In this document: piece by piece, positions 1 to 8,944 of the stretch
Numbering within the stretch: position 1 is the first letter of the stretch
Layout: each line of letters begins with the position of its first letter
Assembly: GCF_021023085.1 (NCBI RefSeq)
Contig: NZ_PGCK01000001.1
Coordinates: 297,851-361,850, forward strand
Source: Methanooceanicella nereidis
GTDB lineage: Archaea > Halobacteriota > Methanocellia > Methanocellales > Methanocellaceae
Direction of reading: 5' to 3'
Length of the DNA stretch: 64,000 nt
Notes under the pieces: generated by a model
The model's database searches: none
What the model was told of the DNA's origin: nothing
The model's input: the letters and a program-made list of their open reading frames with translations, nothing else
Program-made: the position numbers and the translations under genes

Positions 1-460
1 ATTCCACGTCGCCCGGGGTCAAGCCGAAATAATCGCAAAAAGCGTCAGTCGTGGTGATCTCGTATGTCCTGCCATTCTTTCTTTTCTCTATTAGCCCCCT
101 TTCTTCCAGAACGGTGACATGGTCATAGGTAGCCTGTCCTCTCACGTTGACAAGCTCGTTTTGCATTATAGGCTGATAGTATGCGATAATAGATAGCGTC
201 CTCAGCACCGGGCTTGTAAGCTCTTTAGGGGATATAGACATCACACTGGCAGAGTATTCCGCTTTGAGCTGCATGACATACTTGCCCTCGAGCTTTACGA
301 TCTCAAGGGGGGAATGCCTTAGCCGGTATTCTTCAATGAGCTTATCGATGATCGGCGCCATATACGTGCTTGAGCGGTTAAGGAGGCTCTTGAGCTGTGC
401 CTCGGTCACCGGGCCTCCCGCTGCGAACAGCGCGGCCTCTATAAGGTTTTTCTCATCCAA
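1..460 (-). CDS. scpB: Segregation and condensation protein ScpB (C-terminus outside window)
   Basis: ScpB is the winged-helix partner that binds the ScpA kleisin and helps SMC organise the chromosome. About 153 codons are visible, reading LDEKNLIEAALFAAGGPV near the start and TLSIIAYYQPIMQNELVNVR further on, which matches the ScpB winged-helix core. I chose a TTG start at 460 because GGGGAG lies six bases upstream; the in-frame ATG inside the region is in another frame. The start overlaps the ScpA stop by 8 bp, so the two are probably translationally coupled. The protein continues past base 1, so its C-terminus cannot be judged. Confidence 0.88.
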   Translation of the reverse strand, partial: MDEKNLIEAALFAAGGPVTEAQLKSLLNRSSTYMAPIIDKLIEEYRLRHSPLEIVKLEGKYVMQLKAEYSASVMSISPKELTSPVLRTLSIIAYYQPIMQNELVNVRGQATYDHVTVLEERGLIEKRKNGRTYEITTTDAFCDYFGLTPGDVE

Positions 461-1133
461 GCTTATCTCCCCTGCGGATGAATATTTCGTCGAATAATAT
501 TTCCTGTGTGAGAGTCACATATTTTCTATTGGCAAGAAATAGGAGCGGAAGATAAACGTCAATGATGCCTCTGGGCGTCTTTTCCTTCACAAGCTCGCTC
601 ATCGTGACGAAATCCCGGTAAGCGTACTCCGCATCAAGGACTTTTATCATTTCCACGATGCTCTTTTCAATATCCTCTTCATGGGCGATACCCAGGACTT
701 CCTCAAGCGTCTTTCGCCTGGGCTTTTCAACCTTTCTTGCCTGCCTTAACGCCGGAATATCCTTTGTGGCCACCGCCCTCTTGAGCTCGTCGATAAGCTC
801 CTGAAGCGTGACAGGCCTCGAGGCCACGTGCCTGAGCCGGGGTTCCAGGACGGGATAATCATCCTCTGCCATGTCTAAAAAGGGATCGTCTTCCTCAAAC
901 GGCTCCGGAGGAGGTACGTTGACGAGGATGTCCGATTTCATACGTAACAATATCGAGGCGTAAAGCAGGGTACGGGCGGAGACCCTGAGGTCAAGCTTTT
1001 CCATCTCCGTGAGCTTTTTCAGGAACTTGTCCGTCACATCTATGATATTAATGTTCCAGGGGTCGATCTCGCCGCCCCTGGCCATCTCCAGCAATATCTC
1101 CACGGACTGCTCCATTACGGGAGTTTCGATCAC
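453..1133 (-). CDS. scpA: Segregation and condensation protein ScpA (kleisin)
   Basis: A 226-aa kleisin that bridges the SMC heads and recruits ScpB. The N-terminal part has the ScpA signature (ILLEMARGGEIDPWNINIID, then LDLRVSARTLLYASILLRMKSD), followed by an acidic linker near residues 75-95 and a C-terminal winged helix (residues about 150-226). It starts with GTG 11 bp after the SMC stop, preceded by GAAGGCGAGG, and ends inside scpB. Order smc-scpA-scpB in one transcript is a common prokaryotic condensin arrangement. Length is normal for archaeal ScpA. Confidence 0.93.
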   Translation of the reverse strand: MIETPVMEQSVEILLEMARGGEIDPWNINIIDVTDKFLKKLTEMEKLDLRVSARTLLYASILLRMKSDILVNVPPPEPFEEDDPFLDMAEDDYPVLEPRLRHVASRPVTLQELIDELKRAVATKDIPALRQARKVEKPRRKTLEEVLGIAHEEDIEKSIVEMIKVLDAEYAYRDFVTMSELVKEKTPRGIIDVYLPLLFLANRKYVTLTQEILFDEIFIRRGDKLG

Positions 1134-1143
1134 CGCCTCGCCT

Positions 1144-4100
1144 TCAGTTGTTATAGAGCTTCACCCCCGTTATGCTGGAGATGTTATTTTCCTGCATCGC
1201 GACGCCTATCGTGCGGTTAGCGGACTCTATCATCGGCTTTCTCAGAGACACTACGACGAACTGTGCGTTCTCCGAAAGCTTCTTGATCATCCTGGCTACG
1301 CGCTCCGCGTTAGCGCCGTCCAGAAACATGTCCACCTCGTCAAAAGCGTAAAATGGCGCAGGCTTATGGCGCTGGATGGAAAATATGAACGCTAATGCCG
1401 TAAGGCTCTTTTCCCCTCCGGACATAGCCTCGAGACGCTGAAGGGCTTTGCCGTGAGGCTGTGCCCTTATGGTAAGGCCGCCTGCGAACGGGTCTTCCGG
1501 ATTCTCCAGGATCAGCTCTCCGAAGCCGTCGGACAGTTCCATGAATATGTCCTTGAAATTTTCATTGATCGAGTGGAAGGTCTTTAAAAATGTCTCTTTC
1601 TTCATCGCCTTATAGTGCTCGATCTTATTCAGTATATCCTGGCGCTCGTTCATGAGCGTGTCCCGTTTGCCGGTAAGCTCTACAAGCCTTTCGTTGACAG
1701 AATCGTATTCCGTGATCGCAAGCATGTTAACCGGCTCAAGGGCCTGCATCTTCTTATCCAGTATCGATATGTTAGCGCGGACCTTATCCAGAGGCGGGAC
1801 GTCCTCTTCAGGCACCATGTCCTTTTCCCGGACTTCCTCTTCCATTCGCTTTATCTTTTCCAGGCTTTCATCGCGGCTTATCTCAAGCGTGTTAAGGATA
1901 CTCGTTATTCTTTCCATGCCCCTCTTTACGTCATATAGCTCATGGTCGGCCTTCGATAGTTCCTCCGACATATCATCGCGCTGCTTTTTGAGGCCGGTAA
2001 GCTCTGACTCTATCTCTTTTTCGCGCTTACCTTTCTCCTCGATCTGCCCCTGATACTCGGTTATCTGCTCCTCGTTCTGCGCGATCTTAGACTTTAGCGA
2101 GGCAATGTTATCGTCAACTTCGCGTATGCGCTTCCCGTTCCCTTCGATCCCGGACTGCACATATGCCTGTTCCAGCTTTATTGAAGATATGCTCGATTCC
2201 GTATCGCGGATACGGCCGTCAAGCCTCTTCATCTCATCCTCGATGCGTGCGGCTTCCTCGGTCAGCTTCGGTATCTCCGAGCCCCTGAGCTCGTCCTCGA
2301 GTTTGGATACATCGGACGTCAGCGAGTTTATTTCGACATCGGCCTTAGCAATTGCTTCCTCGATCGCTATCATCTCATCGCGAAGCACCCTGCGGCTGTC
2401 ACGTAATGCGCTGATGGCGGCTTCCTTTTCTTTGATCACGGCATCAAGCCTTACGATGCGGCCTGCAAGCTCGTCGCGCTTTGCTGAAAGCCTTGTAGCC
2501 TGCGTCTCGAACTCTGACCTGTCTTTCTTAATAGTGTAAATATGACTGTCGATCGACTCGATCTTCTTCAGGATACCGTCCCTTTCGGACTCCAGTACGG
2601 CTAACTGCTCCGAAAGCTCTTTTATATGCTCCTCTTCGGACGCCTTGAACTTTAGTTTTGACTTTGCGCGGAAACCTCCGGTCATCGCACCGCTCTTCTC
2701 CACAAGGTCACCGTCGAGCGTTACAAGCCTGACGCTGCCTATAAGGCGCCTTGCGGTCTCGAGTGTATCCACCACAAGCGTGTCGCCGAAAACATAGTAG
2801 AACGCTTTTTCATAGCGCGGATTGAACTCTACAAGATCTATTGCGTACCCTATGACGCCCCTTTCCCCGCTCAGGTCCCTTAGCGGCGGCCTGGGCCTCA
2901 TTTTATTAAGCGGTAAAAATGTCGCCGTGCCTTTTCTCAGGTCCTTTAAATAGTAAATACAGCGCGACGCGTCCTCATCATTATCTACGACGATGTTCTG
3001 CAGCCTGTTCCCTGCCGCGACCTCAAGCGCGGTGGCATATCTTTCGTCGACTTTACCGAGCTCGGCGATAATGCCATAGATGCCCGGCAGTTCATGGGAA
3101 TCGCGCGCACGAAGTATGGCTTCGACAGCCTGTGAGTACCCGTCAAATTCCTCATATGCCTTTACCCTGGCTTCCGCTTTCGCATATTCTGCCTGAAGCT
3201 TCCTCAGCTGGCTCTCGACGCCAAGCTGCTCCTGCTTTGCCCTGGACCTGGCGCCTTCCATGTCGGTTATATCGGCTGCCAGCGCCTGCGCCCTGCGCTG
3301 CAGTTCTGCTATGTCGCGCCCTATGTTCTGCGCTTCGACGCGGGCTTCCTCTATGCGGCTTCTGCTCGACGCGATCTCGGCCTCGGCGTCCTGCTCCTCG
3401 TCCTGCTTACGCCTTGCCGCGTCCAGTATCCTGTCCTTTTCCCTTAATTTTTCATTGCGAAGGTTTCTGGAGCCCTCCAAGGAGTTCTTTAGCTCTGATA
3501 GCTTTACCCTGACACCCTTGAATTTCTCATCTATGACGGATATTTTTTTATGGACCTCATCCAGGCTGGACTTCCTGAAGGAATATTCATTATTGAGGCT
3601 TAGCTTCCTGTTCTCCTCTTCCTCCAGCCTCTTATTCATCTCCTCTATCTGGCCGCGGGCCTTTTCGATGTCCAGGAACAGTTTTTGCTTCTCCGTTTCA
3701 CGGTTGAGCACCTCAGTCCGGGAGAAATCTATGACGTTGTTACATCCCTTTATTCCGGCCTTTGCTTCCTCTATCTCCCGCCTTATCAGTATCTGTTCTC
3801 CCTCGCCCTTACGGGATATCATGTCGCTAAGGGATTTGATCTCTTCCTTAAGTTTTTGGACAGCTGCGCTCTTGACCTCTACATCCGCGATGATCGACTC
3901 TCTTTTCTCAGCCTTATCGCGAATGTCTTCGAGTATGGAGTCAAGGATCTTTTTGGCCTCTTTAAGCTCCGAAAGAAGGAGATAGCCTTCGTTCTTTATC
4001 TTTTCATCCTTATATGACTGGTATAGCAGTGCCTGGTCCCTTTCGGCCTTCAGCTGGAAAAGCCTTGACTCGACCTCTGCGAGAATGATGTTGACTCGCT

Positions 4101-4677
4101 CGATCCTTTCCCTGACCACTTCGAGCTCGGAAAGCGCTTTATCGGTCTTATCGTCAAATTCGGCGGTACCTGCTATCTCGTCTATTATCCTGCGGCGCTC
4201 CGTATCGCTCGTTTCGATTATACGGGTGACATCTCCCTGCATTATCACATTGTAGCCGTCAGGGGATATTTGCGCCTTGCCAAGCTGCTCATGCATCTCG
4301 GATAGCGAGCATGGCTTATCGTTGAAATAGTAATAACTGTAATAACCGCTGTCACTGGATTTTATTCGCCTGGTGACGCTTATCTCATCCTGGTCAATAG
4401 GCATCTCGCGGTCAGTGTTATCGAAGCGTATCGTTACCTCGGCCGATCCGGGCCCTTTTCCGTCTACGCTGTATATAAGATCGGTGAGCTTTTCAGCCCT
4501 CATTGTGCGTGAGTTGGAAAGCCCCAGACAAAAGAGTACACTATCTATGACATTGCTCTTACCCGAGCCGTTCGGCCCGGAAATAGTTGTAAAGTCGTCA
4601 AAAAAAGGTATCTTTACCTTTTTCCCGAACGACTTAAAGTTAGTAAGCTCTATCTCTTTGATATGCATGTGTTCCAC
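1144..4677 (-). CDS. smc: Chromosome segregation protein SMC
   Basis: A full-length 1177-aa SMC ATPase that dimerises and extrudes or links DNA. The Walker A motif GPNGSGKS lies at residues 34-41. Long coiled-coil arms (about 170-510 and 690-1020) flank a hinge near 515-680. The C-terminal head has the ABC signature MSGGEKS and Walker B FYAFDEVDMFLD near residues 1083-1115. The reading frame starts at GTG 4677, 9 bp after the upstream coiled-coil gene; an ATG at 4668 (MHIKEIEL) is an equally plausible start. scpA and scpB follow directly. Confidence 0.96.
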   Translation of the reverse strand: MEHMHIKEIELTNFKSFGKKVKIPFFDDFTTISGPNGSGKSNVIDSVLFCLGLSNSRTMRAEKLTDLIYSVDGKGPGSAEVTIRFDNTDREMPIDQDEISVTRRIKSSDSGYYSYYYFNDKPCSLSEMHEQLGKAQISPDGYNVIMQGDVTRIIETSDTERRRIIDEIAGTAEFDDKTDKALSELEVVRERIERVNIILAEVESRLFQLKAERDQALLYQSYKDEKIKNEGYLLLSELKEAKKILDSILEDIRDKAEKRESIIADVEVKSAAVQKLKEEIKSLSDMISRKGEGEQILIRREIEEAKAGIKGCNNVIDFSRTEVLNRETEKQKLFLDIEKARGQIEEMNKRLEEEENRKLSLNNEYSFRKSSLDEVHKKISVIDEKFKGVRVKLSELKNSLEGSRNLRNEKLREKDRILDAARRKQDEEQDAEAEIASSRSRIEEARVEAQNIGRDIAELQRRAQALAADITDMEGARSRAKQEQLGVESQLRKLQAEYAKAEARVKAYEEFDGYSQAVEAILRARDSHELPGIYGIIAELGKVDERYATALEVAAGNRLQNIVVDNDEDASRCIYYLKDLRKGTATFLPLNKMRPRPPLRDLSGERGVIGYAIDLVEFNPRYEKAFYYVFGDTLVVDTLETARRLIGSVRLVTLDGDLVEKSGAMTGGFRAKSKLKFKASEEEHIKELSEQLAVLESERDGILKKIESIDSHIYTIKKDRSEFETQATRLSAKRDELAGRIVRLDAVIKEKEAAISALRDSRRVLRDEMIAIEEAIAKADVEINSLTSDVSKLEDELRGSEIPKLTEEAARIEDEMKRLDGRIRDTESSISSIKLEQAYVQSGIEGNGKRIREVDDNIASLKSKIAQNEEQITEYQGQIEEKGKREKEIESELTGLKKQRDDMSEELSKADHELYDVKRGMERITSILNTLEISRDESLEKIKRMEEEVREKDMVPEEDVPPLDKVRANISILDKKMQALEPVNMLAITEYDSVNERLVELTGKRDTLMNERQDILNKIEHYKAMKKETFLKTFHSINENFKDIFMELSDGFGELILENPEDPFAGGLTIRAQPHGKALQRLEAMSGGEKSLTALAFIFSIQRHKPAPFYAFDEVDMFLDGANAERVARMIKKLSENAQFVVVSLRKPMIESANRTIGVAMQENNISSITGVKLYNN

Positions 4678-4686
4678 GCATTAGTT

Positions 4687-5160
4687 TCAAGGGTTCCTGT
4701 TCATATGGAAGAATCGCAGCGCATTTTTGCCGCTTTCTTCGGACGCTCCATCCGGGGATAGGTTCTCAGCCTCGCTCATGATGCTCGCGGGATCGGTCTT
4801 TGCGGCCACGTATTTGCCATATAGGTTGAAGCTTTCCGGATTGGGCACGCCTCCAAGGCCAAGGTCCGGGTCAATGACATCGTCCATTTCCTCATCTTCT
4901 GCGGCATTCGCTATCATGATGCCGGTCAGGACACTTTCAAGCGAGCCTATCTTTTTCATGACCTCGGATAACGTAGTCTGGGTCTGCCTGAGCTCGCTCT
5001 CAAGATGTTCTGTTTTTTTCTCGAGCCCTTTGACTTTTTCTTTCAGGTCTTCAGGCTGTTTTTCACGAAGGCGGTTCTTTAAAGAGCGGATCTCCTCGTC
5101 CTTGTCCTTGAGCCTCCTCTCTAACCTTGCAAGCACAATATCCTTCATATCCCCTTCCAT
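4687..5160 (-). CDS. Coiled-coil protein heading the smc-scpA-scpB operon
   Basis: A 157-aa protein I do not recognise. Residues about 5-75 are strongly charged heptad-type coiled coil (ARLERRLKDKDEEIRSLKNR onward). They are followed by an acidic stretch EDEEMDDVIDPDLGLGG and a less ordered C-terminus with no catalytic motif. It ends 9 bp before smc on the same strand, so it is almost certainly co-transcribed. Two starts are possible: ATG 5160 with AGGGG upstream, or ATG 5148 preceded by GGAAGGGG. Position suggests a condensin accessory or loading factor; this is inference from context only. Confidence 0.8.
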   Translation of the reverse strand: MEGDMKDIVLARLERRLKDKDEEIRSLKNRLREKQPEDLKEKVKGLEKKTEHLESELRQTQTTLSEVMKKIGSLESVLTGIMIANAAEDEEMDDVIDPDLGLGGVPNPESFNLYGKYVAAKTDPASIMSEAENLSPDGASEESGKNALRFFHMNRNP

Positions 5161-5290
5161 TTTTACCCCTAAATGACTAAACGAAGTTTAGATATTTAAT
5201 TCTTGCTTCTATTGCCCATAGGCGCAAAGAAGTCTTGAAAGTTAGTAGCCAAAGATTTGATGTCGCGATTAAAAAAGAGGTATAACTATC

Positions 5291-5562
5291 ACCACAAAGG
5301 TAACCAGGGAACACTAACTGCTAACCACGAAGCGCACAAAGGCAACCAAGGGCACGATTTTTTAACCACGAAGCGCACAAAGGCAACCAGGGAACACTAA
5401 CTGCTAACCACAAAGCGCACAACGGCGAAAAAAGGTACACTAAGGACTTTTTTGGAAGGTTATTATACCCTAAAAAAATCTTTGTGTACCTTACTCGCCT
5501 TCATGCGCTTCGTGGTTAGCAGTTTAGTGTACCTTCGAGCCCTTTGTATGCTTCGTGGTGAA
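5291..5562. repeat. Dispersed intergenic repeat, locus 1 (CCACGAAGCGCACAAAGG family)
   Basis: Three or more direct copies of a unit around CCACGAAGCGCACAAAGGC, each followed by AACCAGGGAACACTAACTGC or close variants, fill 5291-5455. The complementary form (CCTTCATGCGCTTCGTGG) follows at 5502-5520 and again near 5540-5560. The whole block can fold as a long imperfect hairpin. It lies between two minus-strand genes and reaches almost to the stop codon of the DUF3160 gene. Related copies occur near 12.1, 30.9, 42.5 and 43.2 kb. Confidence 0.85.
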
Positions 5563-5568
5563 GAATTA

Positions 5569-7731
5569 TCATAAGGTGAAGCTTTCTGTCCATTCTGGCG
5601 TTGCAGGCGCTTTACCTTCCTGTAGCATCTCCTGCCATTTTTCATCGGTAAGCCTGTCGGACATCGGATGAGTGAACTCGTAGTATGAGAACGCACCTCC
5701 CTTCGTGAGGACGAGATCGCCGTCTATCTCCACAATAACGAAGATATGGTACGGGTTGCCTACACCCTCTTCCAGTACCATGTCGGTATTGACATCCGTG
5801 TGGACATCTGCGACAACCGCCATCTTTTTATCGGCGTCATTTGACACTTTATCGTTCACCGCAGAAGAGAACGTGGTAATGCTTTCGAGCGTGTTCCCGA
5901 TATTCTCTATGAGCTTGTATTCGTCTTCGACCAGTGTTTTGCCGGTAAGCTCCTTCTCTGAGATGTCCTTGAGCGAGACCAGAAGCCCTTTCAGGCTCTT
6001 AAGCTTGCCTGCGAACTCATCGTCGAGAAGCCCGCGAGACTGTAGACCTTCCTCGGTCATCGCGGCGAGAGAGGCGAGGCGCGCATAAAGCTCCGCGTTG
6101 GGTTCTACATAGCCGCGAGGAGTGGTCCCCGAAGGCATTATCGCTGTTGCTTTCATCGTATAGCTCTGCTTTGCGTAAAGGATGGTATCATGCCTTAGCT
6201 CGGTCCAGCTGCCGAGAGAAGTGTTCAGCTCTTTGTCGGTCCACGCCTGGTTTTTCATGAATGTCGGATATCCGTCGCCTTTTTTGTTCAGAAGAGCGAA
6301 AAGGCAGTAGAGCCAGCACCAGTACAGGTTCTGGGTCCATGTGTCATCCTTGAAAGCGGCGAACTGTTCCTTTAATGACGCAAGCTGTTTATCATAATTG
6401 TAAAACCTGGTCTCGTTATACACTTTATCGAGGATCTCATAAGCCCTCTCCGATCCGAGAACTGCCATTACATCAAGCCCTTTCGGGAACAGCCTGGGAT
6501 CTTCCGGAGTGCCTACCTTATTATAGACCAGCTCCTGGAACATATATGAGTCGGGGATGAAGCGCTGGCCCATGAACCTGAAGCCTTTTAGATTCTCTTT
6601 ACTCTCCGTGTCCTCTATATAAGTGGAGATGATCTTAGGCTCTTTCAGCTTCGCGGCTTTTTCCATGAAAGCCTCAAGCTTCGTATCGTCAGCCAGATCG
6701 GAAAGTGAGACTTCGCTGCCGTATATTTCCTTTATCAGGGCAAGATAGTCGAACACCGACAGGTCGTCGGTCTCGCCGACAAAGAACACCGTCGGCTCAT
6801 AGATGCCCTTCCACATGTCGAACAGCCTGGACTTAAGAGCGAGCGTTATAAGTATAGCCATCCTGGTCTGTTCCTTGTTAAGCTCCATATCGTCAGTATT
6901 AACGACGAAAGACATCCTGCCGAACCACATCATCGCCTTGAAATATTTTTTGAGCGTGTCGTTTCGGGTATAGTGGCCCCTCGGAACATACTGGCTGTAG
7001 TCCTCTTTGTACTGGAATATGGGCGAATCGCCAAAGCCCTTGTGAGCCTCGATCAGCGCAAGCTCCTTATTGACATACTGCATCACGTCCGCCGGAATAC
7101 TCGCATCGGGATCTAAAAGCGATAGCGCTACGCTGAAGAACGCGGCATTTTTCAGTGCGGGGACCTTTATCTCTTCGATCCCCGAGTTAAGCTGAGCCAG
7201 CGACTCCGTTAGCATCGACTTCGTCAATTCTATAAGGCCCGGGCTGAAATGGTCGACCTCAAGGACACGCAGGATATAGTCATAGAGGATGTGATAGCTG
7301 TGCAGCAATGCATCGGTAGTTACAAAAGCAGGTATTCCGGCGTCCTTACAGTGCTTGTAGACGTCGTATATTTGATCGTCCGCGGATGCCTTCATGTAAA
7401 ATTGATCTGAAGTAAGTGCTTTTTTCTCCGCCACCCCCGGGTTCATTCTGTCAACGTTGGAAACATTCGACAGGTCCGGCAATACTGAATATGGCTTTAC
7501 TGCCGGCGCAGATATGACTTCCATCGGCCTGTATTCCGCGAACCTTGAATTTACGCTATTGACGATCGTATAAGTGATATTCCCCGTCGGGCGGGGTGGC
7601 TGTAAATCTCCGCCTGTAAGGGATATGCATCCCCATGAGCTTGCGCTTAATGCAATTATTCCCCCGGCAGCCCCAATAGCTTTTAAAAATTCTCTCCTGC
7701 TGGTAAGTCCCGATCTGCTATCGTCCCTCAT
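5569..7731 (-). CDS. Tat-exported lipoprotein with DUF3160 domain
   Basis: A 720-aa exported protein. The N-terminus carries a twin-arginine signal (SRREFLKAIGAAGG, residues 11-24) followed by a lipobox-like LSASSWGC ending at about residue 35, so it is probably folded before export and lipid-anchored outside the membrane. Residues about 95-690 look like DUF3160 (for example YKHCKDAGIPAFVTTDALLH), a family of unknown function. No nuclease, protease or glycosidase signature is visible. It stands alone between the repeat block and a divergent isomerase gene, with which it shares a promoter region at 7732-7876. Confidence 0.85.
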   Translation of the reverse strand: MRDDSRSGLTSRREFLKAIGAAGGIIALSASSWGCISLTGGDLQPPRPTGNITYTIVNSVNSRFAEYRPMEVISAPAVKPYSVLPDLSNVSNVDRMNPGVAEKKALTSDQFYMKASADDQIYDVYKHCKDAGIPAFVTTDALLHSYHILYDYILRVLEVDHFSPGLIELTKSMLTESLAQLNSGIEEIKVPALKNAAFFSVALSLLDPDASIPADVMQYVNKELALIEAHKGFGDSPIFQYKEDYSQYVPRGHYTRNDTLKKYFKAMMWFGRMSFVVNTDDMELNKEQTRMAILITLALKSRLFDMWKGIYEPTVFFVGETDDLSVFDYLALIKEIYGSEVSLSDLADDTKLEAFMEKAAKLKEPKIISTYIEDTESKENLKGFRFMGQRFIPDSYMFQELVYNKVGTPEDPRLFPKGLDVMAVLGSERAYEILDKVYNETRFYNYDKQLASLKEQFAAFKDDTWTQNLYWCWLYCLFALLNKKGDGYPTFMKNQAWTDKELNTSLGSWTELRHDTILYAKQSYTMKATAIMPSGTTPRGYVEPNAELYARLASLAAMTEEGLQSRGLLDDEFAGKLKSLKGLLVSLKDISEKELTGKTLVEDEYKLIENIGNTLESITTFSSAVNDKVSNDADKKMAVVADVHTDVNTDMVLEEGVGNPYHIFVIVEIDGDLVLTKGGAFSYYEFTHPMSDRLTDEKWQEMLQEGKAPATPEWTESFTL

Positions 7732-7876
7732 AATAAAAAGATTTGGAAAGAGACCACATATATATTGCTATAACTACGGATGCCGCCGTAGTATAAACTA
7801 TGATCATGTTAGATACAGTTCACATATGTGCATGAAAACCAATAACTTTTTATTTTCATTTTATAATTTTAATGTG

Positions 7877-8908
7877 ATGCGCACAATCTATTGGGATGAC
7901 AAGAAAGGCTGTGTCACGCTTGTTGACCAGACCGCTCTGCCGGTAAAGCTTCTTTTGCTTGATATTCATGAGGTAAGGGACCTCGAGGACGCCATACTCA
8001 AGCTGAAGGTGAGAGGGGCCCCCGCATTAGGCGCGGCGGGCGGGTTCGGCGTCGCGCTGCTCGCGTACACGATCAAAAGCCGGGACATAAAGGAATATAT
8101 CGAAAAATTAATGTCGGGCGCAGATGAGCTGAAAGGAACGCGGCCTACGGCGGTCAATCTTTCATGGGGCGTCGAGCGGACCATGAGAAAAGCTTTAACA
8201 GGAAAAGACATTAGTGAAATCCAGTCCCTGGCACTCGAAGAGGCAAAGGCAATAGCTGACGACGATGTTGCCCGGTGTAAAGCCATAGGAGAGCACGGCT
8301 CAAAGCTTCTGGAAGATGGCGACACGGTCATGACGCATTGTAATGCGGGCAGGATGGCGTGTGTCGACTGGGGTACCGCGCTGGGCGTGATCCGCTCCGC
8401 CGTAGCCGAAGGTAAAAAGATCAAAGTGATCTCATGCGAGACAAGGCCGCTCAACCAGGGCTGCAGGATCACGACCTGGGAGCTTATGGAGGACGGGATA
8501 CCCGTCACGCTGATAACGGACAGCATGTCCGGCCATGTCATGCGTAAAGGAATGGTGGATAAGGTCATTGTGGGCGCCGACCGCATAGTCGAGGACGCGG
8601 TGTTCAATAAGATAGGCACTTACACGCATTCCGTGGTCGCGAAGGCCCATGGCATACCGTTCTATGTCGCGGCGCCGTTCTCTACGTTCGATTTCACGAA
8701 AAAGGAAAAGGACGTTGTGATCGAGGAGCGAAGCGGCGACGAGTTAAGGTACTGGGGCGGAATGCAGATCGCCCCGAAGGACGTCCAGGTGTATAATCCG
8801 GCTTTCGACGCCACCCCGATGGAAAATGTCACGGCGATCATAACCGAGCTCGGGATACTGAAGCCTCCGATGGATTTCAGCGAGATAAAGAAAAAATTCA
8901 ATATATAA
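7877..8908 (+). CDS. mtnA: S-methyl-5-thioribose-1-phosphate isomerase family (aIF2B/MtnA fold)
   Basis: A 343-aa isomerase of the MtnA/ribose-1,5-bisphosphate isomerase family, converting an aldose-1-phosphate to a ketose. Family signatures are VRGAPALGAAGGFG (substrate loop), HCNAGRMACVDWGTALG (catalytic Cys region) and VGADRIVEDAVFNKIGTY (catalytic Asp). The open frame runs upstream to 7574, but homology starts at MRTIYWDDK, ATG 7877, just after an A/T-rich TATA-like stretch, consistent with a short or absent leader. Full length favours MtnA over the shorter archaeal R15P isomerase, but the substrate is not certain. The DUF5612 gene follows after 36 bp. Confidence 0.85.
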   Translation: MRTIYWDDKKGCVTLVDQTALPVKLLLLDIHEVRDLEDAILKLKVRGAPALGAAGGFGVALLAYTIKSRDIKEYIEKLMSGADELKGTRPTAVNLSWGVERTMRKALTGKDISEIQSLALEEAKAIADDDVARCKAIGEHGSKLLEDGDTVMTHCNAGRMACVDWGTALGVIRSAVAEGKKIKVISCETRPLNQGCRITTWELMEDGIPVTLITDSMSGHVMRKGMVDKVIVGADRIVEDAVFNKIGTYTHSVVAKAHGIPFYVAAPFSTFDFTKKEKDVVIEERSGDELRYWGGMQIAPKDVQVYNPAFDATPMENVTAIITELGILKPPMDFSEIKKKFNI

Positions 8909-8944
8909 AGGGACATATTCAATCAATCTAAGCAGGGAAACAGG

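Noticed and set aside
7574..7876. N-terminal extension of the MtnA-like frame
   Set aside because: Residues before MRTIYWDDK have no family match and cross the promoter and the start of the divergent DUF3160 gene.
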